A stretch of DNA of 36,764 nt from an uncultured Burkholderiales Genera incertae sedis bacterium (lineage in GTDB: Bacteria; Pseudomonadota; Gammaproteobacteria; Burkholderiales; Eutrophovitaceae): contig CAJQIK010000150.1 in the NCBI GenBank assembly GCA_905478365.1, forward strand, positions 1 through 36,764, written 5' to 3'. Of the stretch, positions 8,794 through 17,572 are shown piece by piece. The translations under genes and the position numbers were made by a program. Below the pieces are notes generated by a model. It did not search any database and was not told where the DNA came from. It was given only the letters and a program-made list of their open reading frames with translations. How positions within the stretch are numbered: position 1 is the stretch's first letter; each line of letters begins with the position of its first letter.

Positions 8794-11553
8794 ATGGATT
8801 ACAAAAAAACATTAAATCTTCCTGATACAACATTTCCAATGCGTGCGAATCTAGCAAAGCGTGAACCGCTTTGGGTTGAGCAATGGCAGCAAGGTGGCCT
8901 GTACCAAAAAATTCGTGAGAAAGCGAAAGGTAGACCTACGTTTGTGTTGCATGATGGGCCGCCGTATGCCAATGGAGATATCCATATCGGCCATGCTGTC
9001 AACAAGGTCCTAAAGGATATTATTGTTAAGTCAAAAACTCTTGCGGGTTTCGATGCGCCGTACGTGCCTGGATGGGATTGTCATGGATTACCTATTGAGC
9101 ATCAAATTGAAAAAAAACATGGCAAGGGTCTAGAGGCCGCAAAATTCCGTGCCTTGTGCCGGACATTTGCTGAGGAGCAGATCAACAGGCAAAAGAAAGA
9201 TTTTATTCGTCTCGGAGTATTAGGCGATTGGGATAACCCTTACAAGACGATGGCATTCCAGACCGAAGCAGACACTATCCGTTCCTTAGCTAAAATTCAG
9301 AAAAATGGGTTTCTTCAAGAGGGTGCGAAGCCAGTCCATTGGTGTCTCGACTGTGGCTCTGCATTAGCTGATGCGGAAGTTGAATATGAAGATAAAAAAT
9401 CTCCCGCCATAGATGTTGGTTTCTCAGTTGTTGATGCGGAAGCTTTTGCTTCGGCTATGGGCTTCACGCATTTATATGAGCCAGTCTTTGCGGTAATTTG
9501 GACAACAACGCCGTGGACGCTTCCCGCAAATAGGGCGGTTGCAGTCGGAGCAGATATTGAATATGTGCTTGTGCGAATTGCCGACGGACTATTAATACTT
9601 GCTAGGGAGTTAGTTGACACGTGTCTTCAACGCTACGGTATTGAGCAGTTTGAGGTTTTGTCAAATTTCACTGGAGATAAACTAGAGGGTCTCTTACTTC
9701 AGCACCCTTTTTATGATCGACAGTCATTGGTGATTTCCGGTGAGCACGTGACTCTGGATGCTGGGACTGGTTTGGTTCATACGGCACCCGCCCACGGGGT
9801 GGATGATTTTATCGTCGGACAGCGATATGGCCTAGAGGTTGACAATCCGATAAATGATGAGGGTAAGTTTCATAGTTCAGTACCAATCGTTGGTGGCATG
9901 CTGGTGTGGGAGGCAAACAAAAAAATCATTGAGGTGCTGAGAGAAAACCACAAATTGTTGCACGTCGTCACTTACGAGCATAGTTATCCAGTTTGTTGGC
10001 GACATAAGACACCCATTATTTTTCGAGCGACTAAACAATGGTTTGTGGGTTTGGACGCCGGCAATGATTCGATCAGGGATCGAGCGGCTAAAGCTATTGC
10101 TGAGACCTCTTTTTATCCAAGCTGGGGTCGTGCTCGCTTGGAGGGGATGATCAAGAATCGGCCGGACTGGTGCGTGTCGAGACAGAGAAGTTGGGGAACT
10201 CCTATGTCATTAATTGTTCATTCTGAGACTGGAGATTTGCACCCAGATACGTCGAGGTTGTTAGAGGTCGTAGCACAACGCGTCGAGGAGAGGGGTATCG
10301 ATGCGTGGTTTGAACTTGATTTAGAGGAGTTATTGGGCAAAGAAGCTAAAGACTGGAAAAAAGTACGGGATACACTTGATGTTTGGTTTGACTCAGGGAC
10401 AACCCATAACAGCGTCCTTTCAAGACGTGATGATCTTTCGAAGCCTGCAGACCTTTATTTAGAGGGCTCAGACCAACACAGAGGCTGGTTTCAATCAAGC
10501 TTGTTGACCGGATGTGCGATCGATGGAAAGGCGCCGTATAAGAGTCTACTGACACATGGCTTCGTCGTAGATGGGAATGGTCGAAAAATGTCCAAGTCGA
10601 TGGGTAATGTAATCGCACCACAAAAGATTTCAGACACCCTAGGCGCCGATGTCTTGCGGCTTTGGGTTGCGGCGACGGATTATTCCGGTGAGCTAAACAT
10701 TTCTGATGAAATATTGAAACGGGTTGTAGAAAGCTATCGACGTATTCGTAATACATTGAGATTCTTGCTCGCAAACCTTAGTGATTATGACGTGGATGCG
10801 GATAAGCTGGAGCTAAATCAGTGGCTTGAGGTGGACCGCTACGCAGTGCAGATGACTCAGCGGTTACAGGAAAATATTGAAACTGACTACGAGCGTTTTG
10901 AGTTTCACCATGTTGTACAAAAGTTTCAAACTTTTTGCTCCGAAGATCTGGGCGGGTTTTATTTGGATATCCTTAAAGACCGTCTATACACAAGTGCTGA
11001 AAACTCGATCGAGAGGAAGTCGGCGCAAAATGCAATGTGGCACATTACACATTCTTTGTTACGACTGATGTCTCCGGTGTTGAGTTTCACGGCAGACGAA
11101 GCTTGGTCAATATTTTCCAGAGACGACAAAGATTCGGTTCTGTTACATACGTGGTATGAGTTTCCTCAAATAGATGAGGATCTTCTTGTAAAGTGGGATA
11201 GGCTTAGGTTAATGCGAACAGTTGTTCAGAAGAAATTAGAGGAAATACGGAGTGCGGGCGATATAGGTTCTTCGTTACAAGCTGAAGTGGTAGTCACTGC
11301 TTCGGGCGACGATTACGATGCATTAAGTTCCCTCGAGGATGATTTACGTTATTTGTTCTTAACATCTTCATTAGAGTTAGTTAAGAATGATGCTCGAGAA
11401 TTTACGGCAGAAGTTAAAAAGAGCACGCATAAGAAGTGCGAGCGATGTTGGCATTACAGACCAGATGTCGGCGCTGCGCTTCAGCATGAGACGATTTGTG
11501 GTCGGTGTATTAGTAATTTATCAGGCGGTGGCGAGCAAAGACGGCATGTTTAG
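8794..11553 (+). CDS. ileS: Isoleucyl-tRNA synthetase
   Basis: A class I aminoacyl-tRNA synthetase of 919 residues. HIGH lies at residues 64-67 in [12 protein letters not shown] and KMSKS at 598-602 in [13 protein letters not shown]. The editing (CP1) domain shows [15 protein letters not shown] and the [12 protein letters not shown] motif. The C-terminal zinc finger has Cys882, Cys885, Cys902 and Cys905 (CERCWHY, CGRC). This is the bacterial short-form IleS, not the eukaryal-like mupirocin-resistant type. The stop codon overlaps the lspA start by eight bases. Confidence 0.98.
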   Translation: MDYKKTLNLPDTTFPMRANLAKREPLWVEQWQQGGLYQKIREKAKGRPTFVLHDGPPYANGDIHIGHAVNKVLKDIIVKSKTLAGFDAPYVPGWDCHGLPIEHQIEKKHGKGLEAAKFRALCRTFAEEQINRQKKDFIRLGVLGDWDNPYKTMAFQTEADTIRSLAKIQKNGFLQEGAKPVHWCLDCGSALADAEVEYEDKKSPAIDVGFSVVDAEAFASAMGFTHLYEPVFAVIWTTTPWTLPANRAVAVGADIEYVLVRIADGLLILARELVDTCLQRYGIEQFEVLSNFTGDKLEGLLLQHPFYDRQSLVISGEHVTLDAGTGLVHTAPAHGVDDFIVGQRYGLEVDNPINDEGKFHSSVPIVGGMLVWEANKKIIEVLRENHKLLHVVTYEHSYPVCWRHKTPIIFRATKQWFVGLDAGNDSIRDRAAKAIAETSFYPSWGRARLEGMIKNRPDWCVSRQRSWGTPMSLIVHSETGDLHPDTSRLLEVVAQRVEERGIDAWFELDLEELLGKEAKDWKKVRDTLDVWFDSGTTHNSVLSRRDDLSKPADLYLEGSDQHRGWFQSSLLTGCAIDGKAPYKSLLTHGFVVDGNGRKMSKSMGNVIAPQKISDTLGADVLRLWVAATDYSGELNISDEILKRVVESYRRIRNTLRFLLANLSDYDVDADKLELNQWLEVDRYAVQMTQRLQENIETDYERFEFHHVVQKFQTFCSEDLGGFYLDILKDRLYTSAENSIERKSAQNAMWHITHSLLRLMSPVLSFTADEAWSIFSRDDKDSVLLHTWYEFPQIDEDLLVKWDRLRLMRTVVQKKLEEIRSAGDIGSSLQAEVVVTASGDDYDALSSLEDDLRYLFLTSSLELVKNDAREFTAEVKKSTHKKCERCWHYRPDVGAALQHETICGRCISNLSGGGEQRRHV

Positions 11554-12049
11554 TCCATCCCAGTCTTTAGGTGCTCGAACTTTTTTAAGATGGTTAGCCT
11601 TAACATTAATTATCGTTTGTCTTGATCAATACACAAAGCGAATCATCATTGCAACGATGGGACCATATGACGTAAAAGAGGTCTTCCCATTTCTGGCGAT
11701 TGTGTTTACGATGAACCCGGGAGCGGCTTTTAGTTTTTTGGCTGATGCTTCAGGCTGGCAAAGGTGGTTTTTTTCAATTGTCGCAATGATTGCAGTTGTG
11801 CTGTTACTGGTTATGCTTTTTCGAAATACTAAAGATCGATTTTTGTCCCTTGGGTTTGTTTTGGTGCTTGCAGGTGCTATCGGTAATCTCATTGATCGAA
11901 TTATGCTTGGGGCGGTTGTAGATTTTATTTTGATTCATTGGCGTGACTTTCGCTGGCCAGCATTCAATGTTGCAGATTCTTGCATCACAATAGGCGCTGG
12001 CATCCTTTTATTTGATGGCTTGTTTAGAAAACGGATTGAGCGTGCGTAG
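11546..12049 (+). CDS. lspA: Prolipoprotein signal peptidase (SPase II)
   Basis: A 167-residue inner-membrane aspartic protease that cleaves lipoprotein signal peptides after diacylglyceryl transfer. There are four hydrophobic segments. The family blocks are [24 protein letters not shown] (catalytic Asp117), VVDF and FNVADS (catalytic Asp144). The ORF track starts at 11387, inside ileS, but those first 53 residues are an out-of-frame reading of the ileS zinc-finger region. The ATG at 11546 gives the normal length and an 8-base overlap with the ileS stop, a coupling common in this operon. A substrate with a lipobox is encoded further along, at 24886. Confidence 0.95.
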   Translation: MFSPSQSLGARTFLRWLALTLIIVCLDQYTKRIIIATMGPYDVKEVFPFLAIVFTMNPGAAFSFLADASGWQRWFFSIVAMIAVVLLLVMLFRNTKDRFLSLGFVLVLAGAIGNLIDRIMLGAVVDFILIHWRDFRWPAFNVADSCITIGAGILLFDGLFRKRIERA

Positions 12050-12060
12050 CGAGTTGATAT

Positions 12061-13014
12061 ATGAGTATTACTGATTCATCTTTAGCGGAATTACATCTAG
12101 CGAATCCCCGCGGCTTCTGTGCCGGCGTAGACCGAGCGATTGAGATTGTTGAGCGAGCTATCAACAAATACGGAGCGCCAATTTACGTCAAACATGAGGT
12201 TGTCCACAACAAATATGTCGTTGATGACCTAAAAGCAAAAGGAGCAATTTTTATTGAGGATCTGGATGATGTTCCAGTCGGTAAAACGTTAATATACAGT
12301 GCACACGGTGTCTCACTGCAAGTTAGAACGGATGCGAAGAAGAGGAAATTACGTGTTTTTGACGCCACTTGTCCGCTGGTTTCGAAGGTCCATGCCGAGG
12401 TAATCCGTCATCGTAAAAAAGGCTTGGAGGTGATTATGATCGGTCACAAAGGACACCCTGAAGTTGAGGGAACAATGGGTCAGGCGTCGAGTGGTATTTT
12501 ATTGGTTGAGAGTATCGATGATGTAACTAAGTTGGTTGTGGCGGATCCGGAAAAGCTGGCGTACGTAACCCAGACAACGCTCAGTGTCGACGATGCCGCA
12601 AAAATCGTCGAAGCTCTGATTTTAAAATACCCTAAGATCAAGGTGCCCGCGAAAGAGGACATTTGTTACGCGACACAGAATCGTCAAGACGCGGTTAAAT
12701 CGTTAGCTGAACATTGTGATTTGATTGTTGTCGTTGGTTCGTCTAATAGTTCAAACTCTAATAGACTCCGTGAAGTAGCTGAGACTAAAGGTGTTCGCGC
12801 ATTTTTAATTGATAATGAGGCTGACCTTAAGACCGAATGGTTGGATGGCGTGACTAAGGTTGGTGTAACAGCTGGTGCTTCTGCTCCAGAGGTGCTCGTT
12901 TCTGCAGTTGTAGAGCGGTTAAGAAGCTTAGGTGTTGGTGTTGTAAAGGAGTTCTCGGGTATTCAAGAAAAGGTTGTTTTCCATGTGCCAGGCTCTTTGA
13001 AGAGAAAGACCTAA
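12061..13014 (+). CDS. ispH: 4-Hydroxy-3-methylbut-2-enyl diphosphate reductase
   Basis: The last enzyme of the MEP isoprenoid pathway, reducing HMBPP to IPP and DMAPP with an iron-sulfur cluster. The three cluster cysteines are Cys20 ([12 protein letters not shown]), Cys104 (DATCPLV) and Cys202 ([11 protein letters not shown]). The substrate-binding [10 protein letters not shown] and the glutamate-bearing [11 protein letters not shown] are present. The length, 317, is typical. It starts 11 bases after lspA. In many gammaproteobacteria fkpB lies between lspA and ispH; here it is absent. Confidence 0.97.
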   Translation: MSITDSSLAELHLANPRGFCAGVDRAIEIVERAINKYGAPIYVKHEVVHNKYVVDDLKAKGAIFIEDLDDVPVGKTLIYSAHGVSLQVRTDAKKRKLRVFDATCPLVSKVHAEVIRHRKKGLEVIMIGHKGHPEVEGTMGQASSGILLVESIDDVTKLVVADPEKLAYVTQTTLSVDDAAKIVEALILKYPKIKVPAKEDICYATQNRQDAVKSLAEHCDLIVVVGSSNSSNSNRLREVAETKGVRAFLIDNEADLKTEWLDGVTKVGVTAGASAPEVLVSAVVERLRSLGVGVVKEFSGIQEKVVFHVPGSLKRKT

Positions 13015-13068
13015 ACATTTCTGGTATCGTAATTGAAGATGTTATGAACGTTAAATGAGCACTCTGTC

Positions 13069-13491
13069 ATGGAACCACTTGTAGCTAAACCGAATTTGGC
13101 TGGTCATTTAAGGGCTTGCGGTGTTACCCCTACCCAGCAACGCTTAATTATTTCCGAAGTCCTTTTTGACAAGCGACAGCACCTGAGTGCCGAACAAATA
13201 TTGAGGAAGGTCGCTCACAGGGACGCCAGTGTCTCTAGAGCGACGGTTTATAACACTCTTAATTTATTTGTTGATAAAAAGCTTATTAAAGCGTTAATCA
13301 TCAATAAGTCTAAAGTTTTCTACGATACGAATGTTTCAAATCATCATCATGTGTACAACGTCGATACCGGCGAGTTGGTAGACGTTTGCGCTGATCACGT
13401 TGTCATCTCAGCGTTGCCGCCCTTGCCCTCTGGAATCGAGTTGGAGGGAGCGGATGTTGTTATTCGAGTTCGACAGGCACCGGTCGCTTGA
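13069..13491 (+). CDS. Fur-family transcriptional regulator, Irr/PerR-like
   Basis: A 140-residue metalloregulator. The N-terminal winged helix is clear (LRACGVTPTQQRLIISEVLF, HLSAEQILRKV, VSRATVYNTLNLFVDKKLI), followed by the dimerisation domain (KVFYDTNVSNHHHVYNVDTGELVDV). The HHH triplet is the regulatory metal or heme-linked motif seen in Irr-type proteins. The two C-terminal CxxC zinc motifs of PerR and many Fur proteins are missing, and the only cysteine pair is non-clustered. Iron or oxidative-stress control is therefore likely, though the exact ligand cannot be told. It lies 54 bases after ispH and 92 before a crotonase gene, and the nearby IspH Fe-S enzyme makes iron sensing plausible. 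Confidence 0.85.
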   Translation: MEPLVAKPNLAGHLRACGVTPTQQRLIISEVLFDKRQHLSAEQILRKVAHRDASVSRATVYNTLNLFVDKKLIKALIINKSKVFYDTNVSNHHHVYNVDTGELVDVCADHVVISALPPLPSGIELEGADVVIRVRQAPVA

Positions 13492-13536
13492 TTGTTTAAA
13501 AACACAAATTTGTATGCTATTCATGGTTAACGTTTA

Positions 13537-13570
13537 AATTCTTTTTAAAGAATTGAGGCGCTTTTTTTTT
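13537..13570 (+). terminator. Possible weak terminator after the Fur-family gene
   Basis: AATTCTTT and AAAGAATT form an 8-base inverted repeat with a 2-base centre. A run of nine T residues begins seven bases past the stem. The stem is A/T-rich and the T-run is offset and abuts the ribosome binding site of the next gene, so termination would be inefficient. It may only be chance. Confidence 0.25.
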
Positions 13571-13583
13571 GGAAGGAATTACA

Positions 13584-14366
13584 TTGAATTACGAAAATAT
13601 ATTGGTTGAAAAGCGTGGCAAAGTCGCGATCATTACGTTAAACCGTCCTAAGGCACTGAATGCGTTATCGCCGGATCTTATGAGAGAGGTATCACTTGCA
13701 GTGGATGAATTAGAACGTGACTCAAGTGTGGGTTGCTTAGTCGTTACCGGAAGCGAAAAAGCGTTCGCTGCAGGCGCCGATATCAAAGAAATGAAAACAA
13801 AAAGCTATATGGACGTATACATGTCCGATTTTATTACCGCTGAGTGGGAACGAATAGCCCGCTGTCGAAAACCGGTTATCGCTGCCGTCGCGGGATATGC
13901 ACTTGGCGGTGGATGCGAATTGGCGATGATGTGTGATTTCATACTTGCTGCAGAAAACGCCAAGTTCGGTCAACCTGAGATTAATCTTGGAATTATTCCT
14001 GGAGCGGGCGGTACTCAAAGGCTGCCTCGCTTCGTAGGGAAGTCAAAAGCAATGGAGATGGCGTTGTTAGGTCAGGCTAGGATGATGGATGCAGAAGAAG
14101 CAGAGCGATGCGGTTTGGTCAGTCGTATTATACCTTTGGCTGACCTTGTTGATGAGGCTGTTAATACAGCTCAAAAAATCGCTGAATTGAGCCAGCCGAT
14201 TGTAATGATGGCCAAGGAGAGTGTGAACCGAGCGTATGAAACAACATTGAGTGAAGGTGTGCGTTTCGAGCGGCGTTTATTCCATTCGGCGTTCGCTACT
14301 GAAGATCAAAAAGAGGGTATGGCTGCTTTCGCAGAAAAACGTAAACCCAACTTTCAGCATAAGTAG
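13584..14366 (+). CDS. Enoyl-CoA hydratase (crotonase family)
   Basis: A 260-residue short-chain enoyl-CoA hydratase of fatty-acid beta-oxidation, strikingly like the mitochondrial ECHS1 type. Both catalytic glutamates are present, in [11 protein letters not shown] and [10 protein letters not shown], and the oxyanion-hole strings AAGADIKEM and [12 protein letters not shown] are intact. The C-terminal helix [24 protein letters not shown] also fits. The ORF track starts at a TTG at 13569, but GGAAGGA lies just after that codon. The next TTG, at 13584, has this Shine-Dalgarno sequence at proper spacing and gives the family's usual N-terminus ([21 protein letters not shown]), so I take 13584. No other beta-oxidation gene is adjacent. 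Confidence 0.92.
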   Translation: MNYENILVEKRGKVAIITLNRPKALNALSPDLMREVSLAVDELERDSSVGCLVVTGSEKAFAAGADIKEMKTKSYMDVYMSDFITAEWERIARCRKPVIAAVAGYALGGGCELAMMCDFILAAENAKFGQPEINLGIIPGAGGTQRLPRFVGKSKAMEMALLGQARMMDAEEAERCGLVSRIIPLADLVDEAVNTAQKIAELSQPIVMMAKESVNRAYETTLSEGVRFERRLFHSAFATEDQKEGMAAFAEKRKPNFQHK

Positions 14367-14413
14367 AGATCTTCACAACAAAGATCATCGGATCTTATAG
14401 ATTCCTCCAGACG

Positions 14414-14419
14414 TATAAT
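14414..14419 (+). promoter_or_regulatory. Probable -10 element for tRNA-Thr
   Basis: A perfect TATAAT lies 11 bases before the mature tRNA 5' end, a reasonable position for a tRNA promoter. No good match to TTGACA is found 16-18 bases upstream (GATCTT is there), so the call rests on the -10 box and its location. Confidence 0.45.
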
Positions 14420-14430
14420 ATGAGATCAAT

Positions 14431-14506
<76 letters not shown>

Positions 14507-14529
14507 TTGTGTGTTTTTGAAATTAAACG

Positions 14530-14560
14530 CTCCCGACGGCCTCGGGAGTTCTTGTGTTTG
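14530..14560 (+). terminator. Intrinsic terminator after tRNA-Thr
   Basis: A 7-base GC-rich perfect stem, CTCCCGA and TCGGGAG, with a 5-base loop, followed by the T-rich tract TTCTTGTGTTT. It sits 24 bases past the tRNA CCA end and upstream of the next gene's own ribosome binding site. Confidence 0.75.
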
Positions 14561-14606
14561 GTTTGTCGAGTATTCGATATTGGTAGCTAATAAGGAGGTT
14601 GAGGTC

Positions 14607-14987
14607 ATGACGGATGGTTTGACAACAGAGAACAGAGAGTTATTGCATAGTGTTGCTGACCGGTTCCAGAGGGTATGCGGGACTACGTTGGGAGACCTAA
14701 TTTGGGTATACGCTGAGAGCGAAGCGTCTAAAGGTATGGAGTATGGATGCTATTTGATTGGCAGAATGACGGGTATGCATAATAATTTATTTGAGGGTGA
14801 AACCCGAATATTAGAAGATCATTGGGAATTTGCCGAGAATTTATTTTTACCCTTTGTACGATGGACGATTTTAGAAAGAGTTATTTTTTTAGAAAGGTGG
14901 GTGCAAGGCCTTAGTGCTGACTTTCCGGATCAGGTGAAACAGGAATATTTGGAGGCAATCGATAGACTCAAGCTGGAAATAAATTAG
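14607..14987 (+). CDS. Hypothetical protein, 126 residues
   Basis: I do not recognise the family. The predicted protein (MTDGLTTENRELLHSVADRFQRVCGTT...) is soluble, acidic and probably mostly helical, with aromatic-rich segments (HWEFAENLFLPFVRWTILERVIFLERWV). The ORF track extends it back to 14511, but that stretch contains the tRNA terminator hairpin. The ATG at 14607 has an excellent ribosome binding site (AAGGAGG, nine bases upstream) and is clearly the real start. No signal peptide or metal motif is evident. It stands alone between tRNA-Thr and a small secreted protein. The strong ribosome binding site and uninterrupted frame argue that it is a real gene. Confidence 0.65.
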   Translation: MTDGLTTENRELLHSVADRFQRVCGTTLGDLIWVYAESEASKGMEYGCYLIGRMTGMHNNLFEGETRILEDHWEFAENLFLPFVRWTILERVIFLERWVQGLSADFPDQVKQEYLEAIDRLKLEIN

Positions 14988-15113
14988 ATGAGCGCCAGTC
15001 AAATTTAAATTATGAAACTTAATGTTGATATTTAAGTCATTGGTTTTGTATGAAGATGGTAGGTAAGTGGCGGTACTTGACAAGCTTGCTCATTAAAAAA
15101 TTGGGGGAACAGA

Positions 15114-15425
15114 ATGAAATTAGTGAATGTTATAGTGTGTTGTTTTTTGCTATTCCCGGCTTTATCAAAAGCGGAGACCGATGGCAATGAACTGCTTGAG
15201 ATGATGCAGCATCCAAAGGGCCGAGATGCAAGTCAACCCTTTATCGATGACGTGTGGTTGAAATGGAATAATGGTCTGTTTTGTATTCCTGAGGAAAATA
15301 TTCAAGACACGACATTTGCTGCTGTATTGGAGTATCTAGAAACGCATCCTGAGGTGCTTTTTCGGCCAAGGCGGTATGTGATCGTTCAAGCACTTAGGGC
15401 TGGGTTCCCATGCAGCAAAGACTGA
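15114..15425 (+). CDS. Rap1a/Tai-like small secreted protein
   Basis: A 103-residue protein with a Sec signal peptide (MKLVNVIVCCFLLFPALSKA). The mature start DGNELLEMM and the C-terminal block FCIPEENIQDTTFAAVLEYLETHPEVLFRPRRYVIVQALRAGFPC match the Rap1a/Tai family. That family was named for type VI secretion immunity proteins but is also common in genomes without such systems. Typical members carry two disulfides; here the mature part keeps only Cys57 and Cys100, and the middle segment with the CxGYxxG-type region is missing, so it is a short variant. GGGGGAA precedes the ATG. No secretion-system or toxin gene is nearby, so a true immunity role is unsupported. Confidence 0.75.
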   Translation: MKLVNVIVCCFLLFPALSKAETDGNELLEMMQHPKGRDASQPFIDDVWLKWNNGLFCIPEENIQDTTFAAVLEYLETHPEVLFRPRRYVIVQALRAGFPCSKD

Positions 15426-15439
15426 ACCGCGCGAAGCTC

Positions 15440-15880
15440 TTAGCGATAAACGAGTACCGCGATTGAGCTATGCGTTAAAACTTTCATAGTTTCGCTACCA
15501 AGCAAAAGGTTAGCGAGACCGCGCCTGCCGTGGGATGCCATAAAAATGAGATCGCAGCTGTGTGCTGTTGCGGTCTCAATTATGCCTTTCCATACGTGGT
15601 CAGTTTTATGACACACTGCTTCTGCTCTAATCCCAGCGGTTTGAGCATGATCGATAATTTTGGCAACAAACAGGTTTGCACGTTGATCCGCCTCTTTTTC
15701 AAATCTATCGATAATAGAGTCACTTGGGCCAGATTCAGGAAATAACATATAGGATGTTGTGGGAATTGCGTGAAATGCGACGACCTTCGCATCATTTGCT
15801 TTCGCAAATCGAATTCCTTCTTGCGCGGCTTTCCAACATAAATCAGAACCATCAGTCGGGATCAGTATTTTCTGGTACAT
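15440..15880 (-). CDS. Universal stress protein, UspA family
   Basis: A 146-residue single-domain USP. The N-terminus MYQKILIPTDGSDLCWKAAQEGIRFA and the C-terminal nucleotide loop ASHGRRGLANLLLGSETMKVLTHSSIAVLVYR match the ATP-binding subgroup; the first Gly of the G-2x-G-9x-G-S motif is replaced by Ala, which is common. A cytosolic stress or growth-arrest factor of unspecified target. It is convergent with the Rap1a-like gene and divergent from the enolase-superfamily gene across 85 A/T-rich bases. Confidence 0.93.
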   Translation of the reverse strand: MYQKILIPTDGSDLCWKAAQEGIRFAKANDAKVVAFHAIPTTSYMLFPESGPSDSIIDRFEKEADQRANLFVAKIIDHAQTAGIRAEAVCHKTDHVWKGIIETATAHSCDLIFMASHGRRGLANLLLGSETMKVLTHSSIAVLVYR

Positions 15881-15965
15881 GTTACTTCCTTACAATAACT
15901 GAGTAATATAAACATATCTTAGTTTTACTCGTTTAATCAATTTTTTGCATTGAATTGAGAGGCAC

Positions 15966-17117
15966 ATGAAGATTACTGACATTAGAGTTCATATTTTGCA
16001 AAGTGAGTTAGAGCAACCTTTTGCTTTTTCGCAAGGATGGGTGAAGGCGAGATCGGCTACTATTGTCGAGATTCATACCGATCATGGCTTAATAGGGTGG
16101 GGTGAGGCCTTCGCTCAAGGGTTGGAGTCCCCACAAATAGCAGCCTCGGCTATTGAATATTCCTTGAAACCTTTGATTTTAGGTCAAGATCCAAGAAATA
16201 TAGAGGTGTTGTGGCACAGCATGTACAACCACACGCGTGATTTTGGACGTAAGGGCTCAATTATCGCCGCAATTAGTGGGATAGATATCGCTTTGTGGGA
16301 CCTCTTAGGTAAAGCGTATGAAGCACCGGTAAGTCAATTGATGGGGGGGCGATTTAGGGATGTGGTGCAACCTTATGCAACAGGTTTCTACAGACTTAAA
16401 GGTCAAAATGAGGCTGATCGTTTGGCGGAAGAGGCGGTCGCGCACAACGACGCAGGCTTTAAAGCTATGAAAATTAAGCTGGGTTTTGGTGTGAACGACG
16501 ATATAAAAGTAATGCAGCAGATTGGACGCGCTATAGAAGGACGGACTGTTGAGCTTATGGTTGATACTAATCACGCGTATGGGCGCACTGAGGCATTAAG
16601 ATTAGGGCGAGTTCTTGACGAATACGATTTACGTTGGTACGAGGAACCAGTGCCAGCGGAGGATGTTGGCGGTTATATTGAATTGCGTCAAAAACTAAAA
16701 ACACCAATCGCGGGTGGAGAAAATGAGCATTCAATTTATGGTTTTCGTGAATTATTGAACTGTCACGCAGTTGATATAGTTCAACCGGATATTGGATCTT
16801 GTGGCGGAGTCACTGGAGCGAGACACGTTGCCGCCTTAGCCCAAGCGAATGGAATTGAAGTAAATCCTCATGTTTGGGGATCTGGAGTTGCCCAGGCAGC
16901 ATCTCTTCAAGTCTTAGCAGCGCTGCCGACTGCAGTCCATTCTCTATATGCCAGACAACCTATCTTGGAGTATGACCGTTCATCGCATCCATTCCGAGAT
17001 GACTTAGTTGATAGGCCGTTGTCACTTAATACGAACGGAATGGTTGAAATATCCGAAAAGCCAGGTCTTGGTATAGAAGTTAACCAAGAGGTAGTTAACA
17101 AATATAAGATCAATTAG
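15966..17117 (+). CDS. Enolase-superfamily sugar-acid enzyme, galactarolactone cycloisomerase-like
   Basis: A 383-residue mandelate-racemase-subgroup enzyme. The N-terminal capping domain is followed by a (beta/alpha)7-beta barrel with the catalytic KxK (Lys169, Lys171 in MKIKLGFG), metal ligands Asp200 (MVDTNHAY), Glu226 (YEEPVP) and Glu252 (AGGENEH), and the Asp275/His302 dyad (QPDIGSCGG, NPHVWGSG). From memory the layout and the C-terminal YDRSSHPFRDDL and KPGLGIEVNQ strings closely resemble D-galactarolactone cycloisomerase (Gci) of the galacturonate oxidative pathway. The substrate cannot be fixed from sequence, and related dehydratases are possible. GAGAGG precedes the ATG. It is followed after 19 bases by the DUF3293 gene. 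No uronate dehydrogenase or transporter is adjacent. Confidence 0.85.
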   Translation: MKITDIRVHILQSELEQPFAFSQGWVKARSATIVEIHTDHGLIGWGEAFAQGLESPQIAASAIEYSLKPLILGQDPRNIEVLWHSMYNHTRDFGRKGSIIAAISGIDIALWDLLGKAYEAPVSQLMGGRFRDVVQPYATGFYRLKGQNEADRLAEEAVAHNDAGFKAMKIKLGFGVNDDIKVMQQIGRAIEGRTVELMVDTNHAYGRTEALRLGRVLDEYDLRWYEEPVPAEDVGGYIELRQKLKTPIAGGENEHSIYGFRELLNCHAVDIVQPDIGSCGGVTGARHVAALAQANGIEVNPHVWGSGVAQAASLQVLAALPTAVHSLYARQPILEYDRSSHPFRDDLVDRPLSLNTNGMVEISEKPGLGIEVNQEVVNKYKIN

Positions 17118-17136
17118 AATTTGGCAAGAAGCGAAT

Positions 17137-17556
17137 ATGTACGCTAAAGATCTCTACGAGGCGTCTTATCTTAAGACAAATTACAGGGCTCTCGTCGGCC
17201 GGAACTATATCGATTTTCGGATAGATAAGGTTAAACGACATCAACCTTGGTCTATTACCAATGACTACGTTCAAGAGTGGACTTTTGTTTCTGCAGAAAA
17301 TCCTCGTTCGGTTCGACTAACTGAGCGAGAAAATGCACTCAAGAGCACAATGTTATTGCGCTACTTGCATAGAAGAAAGTTAGGATATTTCTTCGGGCTA
17401 GGTATACCAGATGCGGAGACTTGGCCCGTAGAGTTAGGTTTTTTTGTGATAAATGTCAGTCTTTTAGAAGCAAAAAGTATAGGGCGAAAATTTCATCAGA
17501 ATGCGATTGTTTTTTCCAAGGTGCTCAAGCCAATAGAGTTGATCTGGTTAATTTAG
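17137..17556 (+). CDS. DUF3293 domain protein
   Basis: A 139-residue soluble protein. The core FVSAENPRSVRLTERENALKSTMLLRYLHRRKLGYFFGLGIPDAETWPVELGFFVINVSLLEAKSIGRKFHQNAIVF fits DUF3293: an asparagine-proline pair near the start, a Glu-Asn helix, a WP-E strand, and a terminal GRKFxQNAIV. The molecular function of the family is unknown. It lies 19 bases downstream of the enolase-superfamily gene on the same strand, so it is probably co-transcribed, and is convergent with the gene at 17573. Confidence 0.75.
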   Translation: MYAKDLYEASYLKTNYRALVGRNYIDFRIDKVKRHQPWSITNDYVQEWTFVSAENPRSVRLTERENALKSTMLLRYLHRRKLGYFFGLGIPDAETWPVELGFFVINVSLLEAKSIGRKFHQNAIVFSKVLKPIELIWLI

Positions 17557-17572
17557 ATCTTTTCTTCATATT

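Noticed and set aside
10346-10774. 142-residue minus-strand ORF inside ileS
   Set aside because: Shadow of the ileS frame; fully within a strongly conserved gene.
14368-14396. GATCTT/AAGATC hairpin after the crotonase gene
   Set aside because: The stem is only six bases and has no T-run; a second GATCTT nearby makes alternative pairing possible, but nothing supports a terminator or switch.
15077-15105. TTGACA as a promoter -35 for the Rap1a-like gene
   Set aside because: At 17-base spacing the -10 position reads ATTGGG, so there is no usable -10 element.
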